Shown here: positions 45,640-57,427 of the stretch, piece by piece
Layout: each line of letters starts with the position of its first letter
Numbering within the stretch: position 1 is the first letter of the stretch
Origin: Megaleporinus macrocephalus
Taxonomy: Eukaryota > Chordata > Actinopteri > Characiformes > Anostomidae
DNA: 64,000 bases
Direction of reading: 5' to 3'
Assembly (NCBI GenBank): GCA_021613375.1
Contig: CM038704.1
Span: 1,928,647-1,992,646, forward strand
Notes under the pieces: generated by a model
Databases searched by the model: none
What the model was told of the DNA's origin: nothing
What the model saw: the letters and a program-made list of their open reading frames with translations, nothing else
Position numbers and translations under genes: made by a program

Positions 45640-46012
45640 AATAAAACTATTTTTTTCCAGACAGGAAGCTTTTATTTGCTCAGTAAACACTTTATTATTA
45701 AATATTAATCAGTATTAATAGAGTAAGTAGAGCTTTTCCATCCGTCAGTGTGTTTATTTAACCCTTTCCAAGCTTCTCCTAAACAACCCAGTATTATTAT
45801 CAGTTCTCATCTAATACCTGCTTTGACTGCTCAGTACTTCATTAAGATAAATCAAGAACTGAACACATTCATACAATGTCTGGGGCGTCCAGGAGAAATC
45901 TGGAACCTAACTTTGTTCTTCAAACTGGATCAAGATCTGATCTACTTCTCTCACAATAACATATTCATGTTACTTTGTATTGTATGTCTGATTATTTATC
46001 TGTTCTAATTGC
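45640..46012 (+). mobile_element. 'LGRPGEIWN' family element, copy 2
   Basis: Reverse-oriented relative of 32930-33425 beginning 'ctcagtaaacactttattat' and including 'gtctggggcgtccaggagaa'. The plus-strand frame (45748-46008) carries the same IQCLGRPGEIWNLTLF peptide. Confidence 0.65.
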
Positions 46013-46519
46013 CATAAAGATACGTGTTTGGATTATGTGTATATCTTCAGTTTTCCAAACATCCAGAGGTTCAACCACACGCCGGTCTCCCTCTACCAGC
46101 AGCACCCTGTACCTCTGCTCCACATCTGTCAGCGTTTGGAGCCACAAGAGGGCAACATTTGCATTGTTTGTGCCTGCGCGTCTCCGCGGGCCTCTTCATT
46201 TCCATCCGTGTTGTGATTTGCATGCGCCGATCAAAAACAGTTTAGTTTGTTCACGAACATTTCAAACATGCAAAACGACGCGCTTCCAGAAAGCCTGATA
46301 AAGATGTTTCCTCCTCAGTGTGGAGTCCGCTGACTCTGCCTGTTGTCCCGGCGCTCACGCACAAGAGCCCGGCTCCCAGTTTCAGGCAGTAATCTAGATC
46401 CTGCAATCAGCAGCTGCAAACAGAAGCCTCTGTCTTTCCTGTTCAACAGAAACACTTTCAATACTTATCTGTGCAAATTCGCAAAAGAGCTGCATCTGTT
46501 TTTGTTTCCATGCATCATC
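46013..46519. other. Unique island, candidate conserved regulatory element
   Basis: Complex sequence with 'aggttcaaccacacgccggt', 'gttgtgatttgcatgcgccg' (contains an octamer-like ATTTGCAT) and 'agtttagtttgttcacgaac'. Three small overlapping plus-strand frames show no domain. No splice support. Confidence 0.38.
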
Positions 46520-46520
46520 T

Positions 46521-46567
<47 letters not shown>

Positions 46568-46666
46568 TCATTCTCACTCTCTCTCCCTATCTCACTCTCT
46601 CAGTCTCTCTCTCTCTCTCTGTCTCTCTCTTCCTCATTCTCACTCTCTCTCCCTATCTCACTCTCT

Positions 46667-46737
<71 letters not shown>

Positions 46738-48337
46738 TCTCTCTCTTCCTCATTCTCATTCTCTGTCTCTCCCTCACTTTCTCTCTTTCTCTCTCACTCT
46801 CTCATTCTCTCTCTCCCTATCTCACTCTCTCTGTCTCTCTCTCTCTCTCTCTGTCTCTCTCTTCCTCATTCTCACTCTCTCTCCCTATCTCACTCTCTCT
46901 GTCTCTCTCTCTCTCTCCCTCTCTCTGTCTCTCTCTTCCTCATTCTCACTCTCTCTCCCTATCTCACTCTCTCTGTCTCTCTCTCTCTCTCTCTCCCTCT
47001 CTCTGTCTCTCTCTCTCTTCCTCATTCTCACTCTGTCTCTCCCTCACTTTCTCTCTTTCTCTCTCACTCTCTCATTCTCTCTCTCCCTATCTCACTCTCT
47101 CTGTCTCTCTCTCTCTCTCTCCCTCTCCCTCTCCCTCTTCCTCATTCTCACTCTCTTTGTCTCTCTCTCACTTTCTCTCTTTCTCTCTCACTCTCTCTGT
47201 CTCTCTCTATCTTCCCCATTCTCTCTCTCTGTCTCTCTCTCACTCTCTCTCTCACTCTGTCTCTCTATGTCTCTCTCTCTCTTCCTCATTCTTTCTCTCT
47301 TTCTCTCTCTTTCTCTCTCTATGTCTCTTTCTCACTCTGTCTCTCTCTCCCTCTCTCACTTTCTCTGTCTGTCTCTCTCTCTCTTTCTCTGATTGCATAT
47401 CTGTCTACTTCCTCCCCCTCTCTCTCTTCCTCTCTTTCTCTGATTGTATGACTGTCTCTCTCTCCCTCTCTCCCTCCCTCGCTCTCTTCCTTTCCTTCTC
47501 TCTTTCTCTCTCCCTCTCTTCCTTTCCCTTTGTCTCTCCCTCTCTCTCTCACTCTCTCTAACTCTCTTACTCTCCCTCTCTTTCTTCCTTTCCTTCTGTC
47601 TCACCCTCTTTCTCTTTCTCTCTCCTTCTCCTTCTTTCCCTCTGTCTCTTCCTCTCTCTCACTCTCTCTCTTCCTTTCCCTCTCTCTCTTTCTCTCTCTC
47701 TCCCTCTCTTCCTCTCCCTCTCCCTCTCTCTCTTCCTTTCCTTCTCTCTTCGTCTCTCTCTCCCTCTCTTCCTCTCCCTGTCTCTCTCTCTTACTCTTAC
47801 TCTCCTTCTCTCTCTTTCTCTCTCTCCCTCTCCCTCTGTCTCCCTCTCCCTCTCTCTCTCCCTCTCTTCCTCTCCCTCTCCCTCTCTCTTCCTTTCCTTC
47901 TCTCTTTGTCTCTCTCTCCCTCTCTTCCTCTCCCTGTCTCTCCCTCTCCCTCTCTCTTCCTTTCCTTCTCTCTTTGTCTCTCTCTCCCTCTCTTCCTCTC
48001 CCTGTCTCTCCCTCTTACTCTTACTCTCCTTCTCTCTCTTTCTCCCTCTCCCTCTGTCTCCCTCTCTCTTCCTTTCCCTCTCTCTCTCCCTCTCTTCCTC
48101 TCCCTCTCCCTCTCTCTTCCTTTCCTTCTCTCTTTGTCTCTCTCTCCCTCTCTTCCTCTCCCTGTCTCTCCCTCTCCCTCTCTCTTCCTTTTCTTCTATC
48201 TTTGTCTCTCTCTCCCTCTCTTCCTCTCCCTGTCTCTCCCTCTTACTCTTACTCTCCTTCTCTTTTTTTTCTCTCTCCCTCTCCCTCTGTGTCTCCCTCT
48301 CTCTTTTTCTCTCTTTCTTCCTCTCTCTCTTCCCTTC

Positions 48338-48400
<63 letters not shown>
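46520..48400 (+). repeat. 1.9-kb CT-rich tract
   Basis: Pure (CT)n stretches alternating with TCTTCCTCATT-, CCCTATCTCACT- and CCTTTCCTTCT-containing modules that recur every 60-200 bp, for example 'cactctctctccctatctca' at least six times and 'cctgtctctccctcttactc' three times. It is over 90 percent pyrimidine on the plus strand. Serine/leucine-rich plus frames (up to 364 residues) and Arg/Glu-rich minus frames are compositional artefacts. Confidence 0.97.
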
Positions 48401-48401
<1 letters not shown>

Positions 48402-48840
48402 AGGATCAAGCGTTCATTGTTCTGACCACTCAGGCGCGTGTATCGGCTCTGAGCACTTATGAGATGATTTTTTTCTCTAAACTCTTCGAGAAGCTCCGTT
48501 TAAGAATTCTGAATCGACAGTTTGCTCAGTCGACTTAAAACCTGAGTTGTAAGCATATTCTTCATCTGCAAACAGAATTATTCATAGAATAATAGCATAA
48601 ATGCAGCGACGGACAAAATTTAATGCACTGCCAAAGTTAGACTTTATTTACTCGGAGAGTGGGACGAACGAATCCAGCCTCTTTTAATTCTCCTGATCGA
48701 AACCCAAAGACCCTCAAACTGTATCTGTACCGCACACTGACACACGTCATAGCCCACCATGTAATACACTGAGCTCTCTCACTGCAGTCGCAGATGATCC
48801 AAAAAAATATCTCAAAACAAGTAAAATTATTTTGAGAAGC
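48401..48840. other. Unique sequence
   Basis: 48400-48720 is complex ('aggcgcgtgtatcggctctg', 'gcatattcttcatctgcaaa') without repeats or coding support; it may be a conserved element. Confidence 0.3.
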
Positions 48841-48847
48841 AGAAAAT

Positions 48848-49300
48848 GTACTGTACTGTAAAAGTCTGGTAGTTTGAAAGTGTTTATCTGATCAATAAAA
48901 GTCTGATCACCAGTAAGAACAGCAGATCTGATTAGATCAGATGTAAATAATCAGACATACAATACAAAGTAACATGAATATGTTATTGTGAGAGAAGTAG
49001 ATCAGATCTTGATCCAGTTTGAAGAACAAAGTTAGGTTCTAGATTTCTCCTGGACGCCCCAGACATTGTATGAATGTGTTCAGTTCCTTCAGCAGCAAAT
49101 CTTGATTTATCTTAATGAAGTACTGAGCAGTCAAAGCAGGTATTAGATAATAACTGATAATTGATAATAACTGATAACAATACTGGGTTGTTTAGGAGAA
49201 GCTTGGAAAGAGTTAAATAAACACAGTGACGTATGGGAAAGCACTTCTTACTCTATTAATACTGATTAATATTTAATAATAAAGTGTTTACTGAGTAATT
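48848..49300 (-). mobile_element. 'LGRPGEIWN' family element, copy 3
   Basis: Starts GTACTGTACTGTAAAAGTCT, a candidate inverted end, and continues through the sequence shared with 32930-33425 to 'taataaagtgtttactgag'. A small tandem insertion ('gataataactgataattgat') near 49147-49180 breaks the open frame seen in other copies. Confidence 0.65.
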
Positions 49301-51000
49301 AAAAACTTACTGTCTGAAAAAATAGCTTTTATATTCAGAATAACAAAGGGTTATATGTACAGACATGTATTCCACCCTGTATTGTTTAACAAGGCCTGAC
49401 ACTGAGCTGCTGTGGCTGTTTTCCCATTCCTAACAACTACCCGAAACCTGCTTAGACCACACACTCATATCCACATATCTAGAACCTCCATAAGACCCAG
49501 CGTGGCATTTTTCATTTTTGTGCATTAAATCAAATACTCTTGGTTGATTCCTTTGGCATGTTGGTAGTTCAGTGTTTCATGTCCTGACCAATGGGGAAGC
49601 TCGCTTGGCTGTATCTACCTAGACTTTATTTTCTGTTCTGTACTCTTTGAGAACTGAATCCTTTTCAGCTGAATCTGAACACTGCAGTTACTGTACTGTG
49701 CAAAAGTGTTCGTGTTCATGCTGCCTTAAAATTTTGAGTTCCTTGAATTTTAAATTGTAAGTTTACACAAATCTGCGTTTTGTGCTCAGAAATAAGTTAC
49801 TGCAGTGTGTAGTACTGCCTTACATTCCTCAAATATTACTACAGTACTCACTGAGTGTAAATACGACAAGCTTGATGATTATAGGCTATTAATCAATTTT
49901 TACAGTAGAGGTTAATTTATTGATTTTGCAATTGCTGTCTGTTTTGGGTTCATCTCTTTCATCTCTATAGGTTAGCAAGCAATTCAACATTTATATATTT
50001 ATATAGTCAAGTATATTTATATAGTCAAGCATTAAAGCAAGACAATATTTTCAAAATACTGATTCATACATATTTTTGTATCTGCACATACATCTGTATT
50101 TATATTTATGTGAAATACTATTTTAAATAGAATTTGTGTGATCAAAGCTTTTAATTGACTATTTCAGTCATTAAAGCTGGTTTGGTTGCACCATTTGACG
50201 TACTGGTTGTGCCACTTGACTTTTCACACTAATTTAAAAATAAACAGGATCTACCTAGACGTCCATAAAAACCTATACCTGTAAAGTTGAATTTATGCTT
50301 TTTTTTATAAAAGTCACAAACATCATTATATTAATGACAGATTTTGGTGGTTTTGCTGAAGAGGTCGTACCACCTGACATACAAAACTCAACCATTCTAA
50401 CCACTTCTTACCAAATTTGTAAAATGAAGCTACTGACCCCAACATTGCACCATGAAGGTCACTCTGGGTTTCTTTCTGCTGCGTTGATTTGACCCCTCTT
50501 ACGTAAAGGATGTCAAAATAAAAGTCATTTTTTTGCAGTTGCACAGCCTGACATTTGAAAAAACAATTATTTTACAAAACTATTTTGTTTAGAAATGTAT
50601 TTACCAAATTTTGGATAGTTTACTTAATCAACATATATAGGTGGGCAGGTGCACCACCTGACATTTTTACAGCTTTGAACACAAAAAGAAACTGAAATGA
50701 ATTTAACACGCATGCAGTGAACACCGTTTCAAATGATTGTTGAATAATTTAATCTATGTTATGTATTTATTAATATATTTTTGGGGAAAATATTGGACAA
50801 AGCAATCATATATACACATAATCCATACATAGTGTATTAATTGAGCTCTACTATCCTAATATTAAACATTTTTGTTTAACTTTGAGAGAAACTTTGATTA
50901 AATCGAACATCATCGTGTGCCGGATTCCATTCGTACGGAAAGCTTTTAATGAATCTGAATATCCAGTTATTTGAATACAGTATTGAACTTTTATCTTCCG
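49301..51000. other. AT-rich gene-free stretch
   Basis: No exon-like structure. A motif 'accacctgac' or close variants recurs at about 50195, 50367, 50537 and 50650 ('tgcaccacctgacatttt' in the last), suggesting a diverged tandem or inserted element. Small frames at 50295-50492 and 50544-50326 overlap on opposite strands and are unsupported. Confidence 0.4.
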
Positions 51001-51680
51001 AGCGCAGGGTGAGCAGGAAATGAATAATGTCTGTGTAAGTTGCACCGCTTATCAGTTACGAGTCCTTAAACTCACCGATCACGGCTACGGTGCGTCTGTA
51101 TAGCTAATCTGAAACATAATATTTTATACCGTTCCAACTTTTAATAAAACAATCTTAAACAACGCCCATCGTCATCTGGACACTCGCTCTTATTACAATC
51201 TGCTCATCACTTTGGCTGAAAGAAAATACTTTCATTCGGGTTTAAAGCTTAATGTGTGCGGCTGATACACAAACACATGAGGGTTTGGTTTCTTTTCCCA
51301 GTCGCAGCGCCGGCCACGCGTACACGGTGCGGCTGACGATCCAGTGTTGGAATTAATTAGATCATTTGTATAATGGAGGAGGATGCGGGGAGGCGGCTTT
51401 GGCTCAGAGCGGTTCAGGAGTTCCTGCTGTTTGCATTGTCCTTGAGGAACTCTCATCCAGATGTTGGAAGGGTTCGGAGGCCGACCTCTGACCCCGGCCT
51501 AATTATCACTTGAATGACAACATGCTGTAGATCAATAGTTCTCAGACACAGTTGGAAAGATGGTGGATAAGGACTCACCTTGTGTGGCAGCAGGATGAAC
51601 CGCATGCTAATGTAATTAACACAAAAATAAGCGTCTGGTTAAGGACGCTCGTCAGGACGGTCATGAGCAAAAGTGCTTAA
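51001..51680. other. Unique island, candidate conserved regulatory element
   Basis: Sequence at 51170-51660 includes 'cagtgttggaattaattaga', 'ggcctaattatcacttgaat' and 'gaccgcatgctaatgtaatt'-like parts (51597-51620), with CpG-containing sequence around 51300. A 74-residue minus frame (51456-51232) has no domain. Confidence 0.4.
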
Positions 51681-52521
51681 ATTGCTTTACAAAACAAGCA
51701 AATCCTCCACAAAGAACAGAACTCTTTCAATTACTGTTTATTTAATAAGTTAATAACTATTTTTTATAGTATTATTATTATTTTAATGTTGAACTTAGCA
51801 ATTAAACTAAAAAATATTACTGCACTGCAAATGAACATTTCTTAGATATGGACAAAATATATAATTATTTCTGATTATGAAGCTGTTGTATAAAAATTAG
51901 ATGGCTATTGAAACGGGTTAATTGTGAGAAAGTGTGAATGAGATGATAAATTAATCTGTTTTCACTTGTACATATATACACAAATATACAAAACATGTAA
52001 TCTGACCTAATTTGTTATTCAAATTTGTATACAACTGTGTATTTGTACTTGCATTTAAAACATATTTAAAGAAAATTAAATCTTATTTCTTGTTTTTGTT
52101 TTTTTTTATATGATGTTCTTGTTTATTTTAGGATCATGCAAACAGTGTGAGACATATTCAGTACGCAGTATAACTTAAACCAAGTAAAACTGTCTAGAAA
52201 TAGTAGTATATTCTTACAACACTTATTAGCTAATATTAGATGATACTGCTAATGTTAGCTATGCTGCTAAACTAGCTGTTGTTTACCGTTATTATAAAAG
52301 AAGTGTTTAAAATTCAAACCATATATTAAAATATAATTAATTAATTAATTAATTAATTCTTCTTCTTTGTCCTTAAAATGATTTTACGCAACAATACCTA
52401 ACTTGAAACTATAGCAGAACTTTGTTATAGTGTGTAATAATAGTACATGACAGCACATATAATGCTCTTAAGAACGTATACTATAATACATTATAAAATC
52501 AGATATTATAAAGTAGCATAT
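51681..52521. other. AT-rich spacer
   Basis: Contains a (TTAA) run at 52337-52359 and no gene signal. Confidence 0.45.
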
Positions 52522-53855
52522 TATGTTTTTGTAATATGTTAGTGTGTTTTGTAAAGTATGTTTTTGTAATACATGTTAGTGTGTTTTGTAAAGTATATTT
52601 TTGTAATATATCTTAGTGTTTTGTAAAGTATGTTTTGTAATATATGTTAGTGTGTTTTGTAAAGTATGTTTTTGTAATTTGTTAGTGTGTTTTGTAAAGT
52701 ATGTTTTTGTAATATATGTTAGTGTGTTTTGTAAAGTATGTTTTTGTAATACATGTTAGTGTGTTTTGTAAAGTATGTTTTTGTAATACATGTTAGTGTG
52801 TTTTGTAAAGTATGTTTTTGTAATATATGTTAGTGTGTTTTGTAAAGTATGTTTTTGTAATACATGTTAGTGTGTTTTGTAAAGTATGTTTTTGTATTAT
52901 ATGTGAGTGTGTTTTGTAAAGTATGTTTTTGTAATTTGTTAGTGTGTTTTGTAAAGTATGTTTTTGTAATATATGTTAGTGTGTTTTGTAAAGTATGTTT
53001 TTGTAATTTGTTAGTGTGTTTTGTAAAGTATGTTTTGTAATATATGTTAGTGTGTTTTGTAAAGTATGTTTTTGTAATACATGTTAGTGTGTTTTGTAAA
53101 GTATGTTTTTGTAATACATGTTAGTGTGTTTTGTAAAGTATGTTTTTGTAATTTGTTAGTGTGTTTTGTAAAGTATGTTTTTGTAATATATGTTAGTGTG
53201 TTTTGTAAAGTATGTTTTTGTAATATATGTTAGTGTGTTTTGTAAAGTATGTTTTTGTAATATATGTTAGTGTGTTTTGTAAAGTATGTTTTTGTAATAC
53301 ATGTTAGTGTGTTTTGTAAAGTATGTTTTTGTAATATATGTTAGTGTGTTTTGTAAAATATGTTTTTGTAATTTGTTAGTGTGTTTTGTAAAGTATGTTT
53401 TTGTAATATATGTTAGTGTGTTTTGTAAAGTATGTTTTTGTAATATATGTTAGTGTGTTTTGTAAAGTATGTTTTTGTAATACATGTTAGTGTGTTTTGT
53501 AAAGTATGTTTTTGTAATATATGTTAGTGTGTTTTGTAAAGTATGTTTTTGTAATTTGTTAGTGTGTTTTGTAAAATACGTTTTTGTAATATATGTTAGT
53601 GTGTCTTGTAAAGTATGTTTTTGTAATATACATTAGTGTGTTTTGTAAAATATGTTTTTGTAATATTTGTTAGTATGTTTTGTTAAGTATGTTTTTGTAA
53701 TATGTTAGTGTGTTTTGTAAAGTATGTTTTTGTAATATACATTAGTGTGTTTTGTAAAATATGTTTTTGTAATATTTGTTAGTATGTTTTGTTAAGTATG
53801 TTTTTGTAATATGTTAGTGTGTTTTGTAAAGTATGTTTTTGTAATATATGTTAAT
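52522..53855 (+). repeat. 37-bp minisatellite, about 36 units
   Basis: Unit: 'tgtttttgtaatatatgtta' plus 'gtgtgttttgtaaagta'. Variants are ATATATG/ATACATG/ATTTG (the last about 4-5 bp shorter). Units after 53565 are more diverged ('aaaatatg', 'ttagtatg', 'tgttaagta'). It is strongly strand-asymmetric, with G and T on the plus strand and almost no C. Confidence 0.93.
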
Positions 53856-54439
53856 GTAATTATTTATTTTGTGATGTTATTTTGGTTCCACTATAACATG
53901 TTCCGACAGCTGCTGCTGTAAGTGGGTTTGTAGGTGGTAGTTGTTGTTTGTGATGGTAAAGTATTGTGGAGAAATTTGCTGTAACTGGAAACCTGTAGAA
54001 TATTCTTCTCGCATGTGAACTGCGTGAAACATGAAGCGTTTCTTTCGGAGATCTATGGTTAGAAAGGTCTGTGACTGAAGAACAGACAGAGAGGCTGCAG
54101 AGCGCTGAGCGAGGTTAAATCAGTGGCTCTAGTGTAAACACGTCTGGGTTCACTGACAGGTTCTGTTTATGTACCGGGACAGTCAGAACTGGTCTTAATG
54201 CAGTACTTTCTCCTGAATCCTGTAATTTACCGTAATATATGTAACTAATTATATTCTGCATTTGCAGTGTTTGTATATGGTTCGTTTTAGACTACATGCC
54301 CACAACACTCTATATTTTAGTGCAGCTGAATCAGAGGTTTTCTCCTTCTCGTCCAGCTGTACTTGGTTTCTACTGTGACACAGCTGAGCAGCTCCGACAT
54401 CAGTTACTACACATACAGTAAACGACAGTGACTGGCCTA
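53856..54439. other. Unique sequence
   Basis: No repeats or gene evidence. Includes complex segments near 54000-54200. Confidence 0.3.
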
Positions 54440-54632
54440 ATACAACACAATTAAAAACTAAATTTACAACACAATTTAAAACTCAATTTAAAACTCAATT
54501 TAAAACACAATTTAAAAACACTATTTAAAACACAATTTAAAACTCAATTTAAAACTCAATTTAAAACTCAATTTAAAACACAATTTAAAACTCAATTTAA
54601 AACACAATTTAAAACTCAATTTAAAACACAAT
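54440..54632 (+). repeat. Short AAACTCAATTTAA-type tandem repeat
   Basis: About 14 copies of a 13-bp unit 'aaactcaatttaa', alternating with 'aaacacaatttaa'. Confidence 0.88.
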
Positions 54633-54689
54633 GTGGGCTCATATTTGACTGCAGTGATGGCCTTCAGGCTATAGATGCTCAATGTTAGT

Positions 54690-55370
54690 TTAGAGTAAAT
54701 GTTTAAGGTTGAGGTTAAGATTGGGATTAGAGGGTTAGGTTTAGGGTTGGTGTTAAGGTTAGAATTTGAATTAGTATTAGGTTTAGGGTTGAGGTAATGT
54801 TAGGATCAGAGTGAATGCTGGATTTAGGTTTAGGGCTGAGGTTAAGGTTGGAATAAAAGTGAGGGTTCAGATTAAGTTAAGGATTAGAGTAAATCTTAGG
54901 TTTAAATTTGCAGCTGAGGTTAAGATTAGGATCAGGGTGAGTGTTAGGTTTAGGTCTAGGGCTGAGATTAAGGTTAGGATGAGAGTAAGTCTAAGGTTTA
55001 GGGCTGAGGTTGAGGTTGGGATTAGAGTTAGTGTTAGGTTTAGGGTTGAGGTTAAGGTTAGGATTAGAGTGAGTCTTAGGTTTAGGTTTAGGGCTGATGT
55101 GAAGGATAGGATTAGAGTGAGTGTTAGGTTTAGGGCTGAGGTGAAGGATAGGATTAGAGTGAGTGTTAGGTTTAGGGCTGAGGTTAAGATTAGGATTAAA
55201 ATGAGTGTTAGATCTAGGGATGAGGTTTAAATTTAAATGTGATTTGGTTAAGGTTGAGATAAAATGAGTGTTAAGTGTAGGGTTGGGATTAATGTTAGAT
55301 TGTTAGATATTGGTTTAAATTTTGGTTCTGAAGTTTAGGATTAGGATTAGAGTGAGTTTGGGTAAATTAC
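54690..55370 (+). repeat. Degenerate telomere-like (TTAGGG-related) block
   Basis: Repeated 'gttaggtttagggctgaggt' and 'taaggttaggattagagtga' modules of about 42-60 bp, dense in TTAGG, TTAGGG and GTTAAG. There is no run of exact TTAGGG units, so it may be a telomere-derived minisatellite or simply a G/T-rich one. The plus-strand frame RFRAEVKVRIRVSLRF (54811-55230, 139 residues) is a by-product. Confidence 0.75.
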
Positions 55371-55759
55371 ACCGATTCTAATAGTTGTTTAGTTGAAGGA
55401 GGTGAAGCAGCTTCAGCATAATATTTCTTTAAAGCTACACGGTGTATGATTTTGGGGTTTGGAGCCCTCTCTGGTGGAATGGTGGAATTGCATGTAATAT
55501 GCATATACGTTGTTATGTAAATTGTACTTTTTACTCAATACTTTTGATTTTTAATTGATTATTTCAGGCATTACAGGTCATCATATATGAAGCTGTTTTT
55601 ATTCTCCTCACTTTTTGAAGTTTTAACAACACAGTGCAGCTTTAAATGACCTTATTTTGCTCTCCACCTTCTTTTTCTGAGTGTATGAACAAGTCAGTGA
55701 TTATCGCATAACTAGTGTGATTTGCTGGTGTAGTTCATAACGGCCTCTCTGTCCCTCTG
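55371..55759. other. AT-rich spacer
   Basis: Nothing recognised. Confidence 0.35.
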
Positions 55760-56440
55760 TGTTAGTACCTAACGCTCAGCTTCGCTGTTCACTCCCCTAC
55801 TGACTGAAAAAACCCAGAAAAGAAAATCTCAAACCGAGCGAATTGCAATTTAGCTCAAGTGTCGCTCTCCGCGCAACTGCAAATCATAAACTCAGCGTGC
55901 GCGAGCGCTCGGGCCATCGCCGCTGATTTCACAGAGTAAGATAAAGGGATGAGAGAGAGGCAGAGGGAGAGATGAAGAGTGGGGGGGTATGCAATTCAAG
56001 CAATTGTTCTAATGAAACGCGAGCGCTCTGCAATTTCTCCTGTTGGTCATTACCTCTGCGATGAAATGATCTATATGACAGTGTGGCACTTAAACGAGGG
56101 GAGAGGAGTGTTTATGTGTGGATGGGTGCCGGGGCGGCCCGAGAGAGAGAGATGGAGCAGTACAATGTATTCCTTAAGTGAGAGCGAGGCTGAGCTGGCC
56201 ATCATTAAGCCGGCTGAATGGAGCCATTGGCCAGATAATTAAGATATCCACGAGTGCATAAGCAATATTGAGCCATCGCTAACATCAACTGCTGATTTGC
56301 CATATCAGGCTACTCTGTTTCCTCCATGAGCATCATTCCAGATTATGCTAGAAATATTATTGCGGCGTGACTTGAGGTTGCTGCAGGCCGAGGACGTAGA
56401 GCTATAGCACTTACAAATGAATGCAGATATATGTAGGGCT
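55760..56440. other. Unique island, candidate conserved regulatory element
   Basis: Complex sequence 55830-56400: 'gagcgaattgcaatttagct', 'gcaattcaagcaattgttct', 'ggccatcattaagccggctg', 'ccattggccagataattaag' and 'gatttgccatatcaggctac'. An 87-residue plus frame (55979-56242) overlaps it without splice or domain support. By texture it is one of the best candidates for deep conservation. Confidence 0.45.

Positions 56441-56443
<3 letters not shown>

Positions 56444-56498
<55 letters not shown>
56444..56498 (+). repeat. (AT)n microsatellite
   Basis: About 27 uninterrupted AT units. Confidence 0.95.
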
Positions 56499-56500
<2 letters not shown>

Positions 56501-56519
56501 CTGTACAAAAGTGACCTAT

Positions 56520-56757
56520 GCTGAATAAGTGTGTGATCACCAGTAAGAACAGCAGATCTGATTAGAACAAATGTAAATAATCACACATACAATACAAAGT
56601 AACATGAATATGTTATTGTGAGAGAAGTAGATCAGATCTTGATCCAGTTTGAAGAACAAAGTTAGGTTCCAGATTTCTCCTGGACGCCCCAGACATTGTA
56701 TGAATGTGTTCAGTTCCTTCAGCAGCAAATCTTGATTTATCTTAATGAAGTACTGAA
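56520..56757 (-). mobile_element. 'LGRPGEIWN' family element, copy 4 (truncated)
   Basis: Matches the first 235 bp of the family ('gatcaccagtaagaacagca' to 'taatgaagtactga'), then stops. The minus frame (56728-56537) keeps the shared peptide. It begins just after an (AT)n tract and a 'ctgtacaaaagtga' end-like sequence. Confidence 0.65.
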
Positions 56758-57329
56758 ATATATGTACCGTCTAGCTGTGTATACAGTAGCCTTTATTTCA
56801 AAACTTTTATTACTGTAAATTTGCATACTTGTGCAATACTGGTGCATATATATTGTATTTAAGGTATACAGGTTCCTAGAGCTTTTATTGAACTGGGAAA
56901 GTCTGCTTTTAGCTACAGTGCACCTGAGTGTCACTGAGTCATTTTAAACTCCTAATTTCTAACTACCTCTGCCAGTGTTTTATTTAATTTTAGTAAACAG
57001 TTTTATAATTTTGAAATTCAGTTCATTTATTTATTTTTATTTTCTTTTACCTTTGTTTACTGATTGTTGTATTTTTTATTACTCTATTATTATTAATATT
57101 ATTATTTTAGTATTACTTTTAGTATTTCTTTTACCATTTTGTGTTTTACTACTATATTTATATTAATCTATTGACTTATTTTTATCTTTGTCTCATTCCT
57201 GATTTTTTTTCTCATTCATTTTTTTTTATTTGTTTTTCTTTCACGATTTATCTGACTTAATTTTGTCTCTGTTCTTATTGTTTCTTTTACATTTTGAGTA
57301 CTCATTAAAATTAATTTTAATTTATTTTC
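56758..57329. other. T-rich spacer
   Basis: Low-complexity T-rich sequence, possibly the decayed body of the LINE ending at 57427. No coding support. Confidence 0.4.
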
Positions 57330-57427
57330 AATCCCTTTTTGTTTAATGATTGTAACGCTCGGCAACATTGTAAATGAGGGTCTCCCTCAATGTATTTCCG
57401 AGTGAAAATAAAGATTGATTGATTGAT
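57330..57427 (+). mobile_element. LINE 3' end with (ATTG)n tail
   Basis: 'gtaaatgagggtctccctca' then 'gagtgaaaataaagattgat' with repeated ATTG steps is typical of the 3' end of fish non-LTR retrotransposons. No reverse transcriptase is identifiable upstream. Confidence 0.5.

Noticed and set aside
46343..48538. Long serine/leucine-rich frames (plus) and Arg/Glu-rich frames (minus)
   Set aside because: They are translations of a CT-rich microsatellite; no exon signals or unique domain.
52522..53855. CRISPR array (37-bp repeats)
   Set aside because: No unique spacers between units; an ordinary minisatellite in a vertebrate genome.
54811..55230. 139-residue Arg/Val-rich repeat frame
   Set aside because: By-product of the telomere-like minisatellite.
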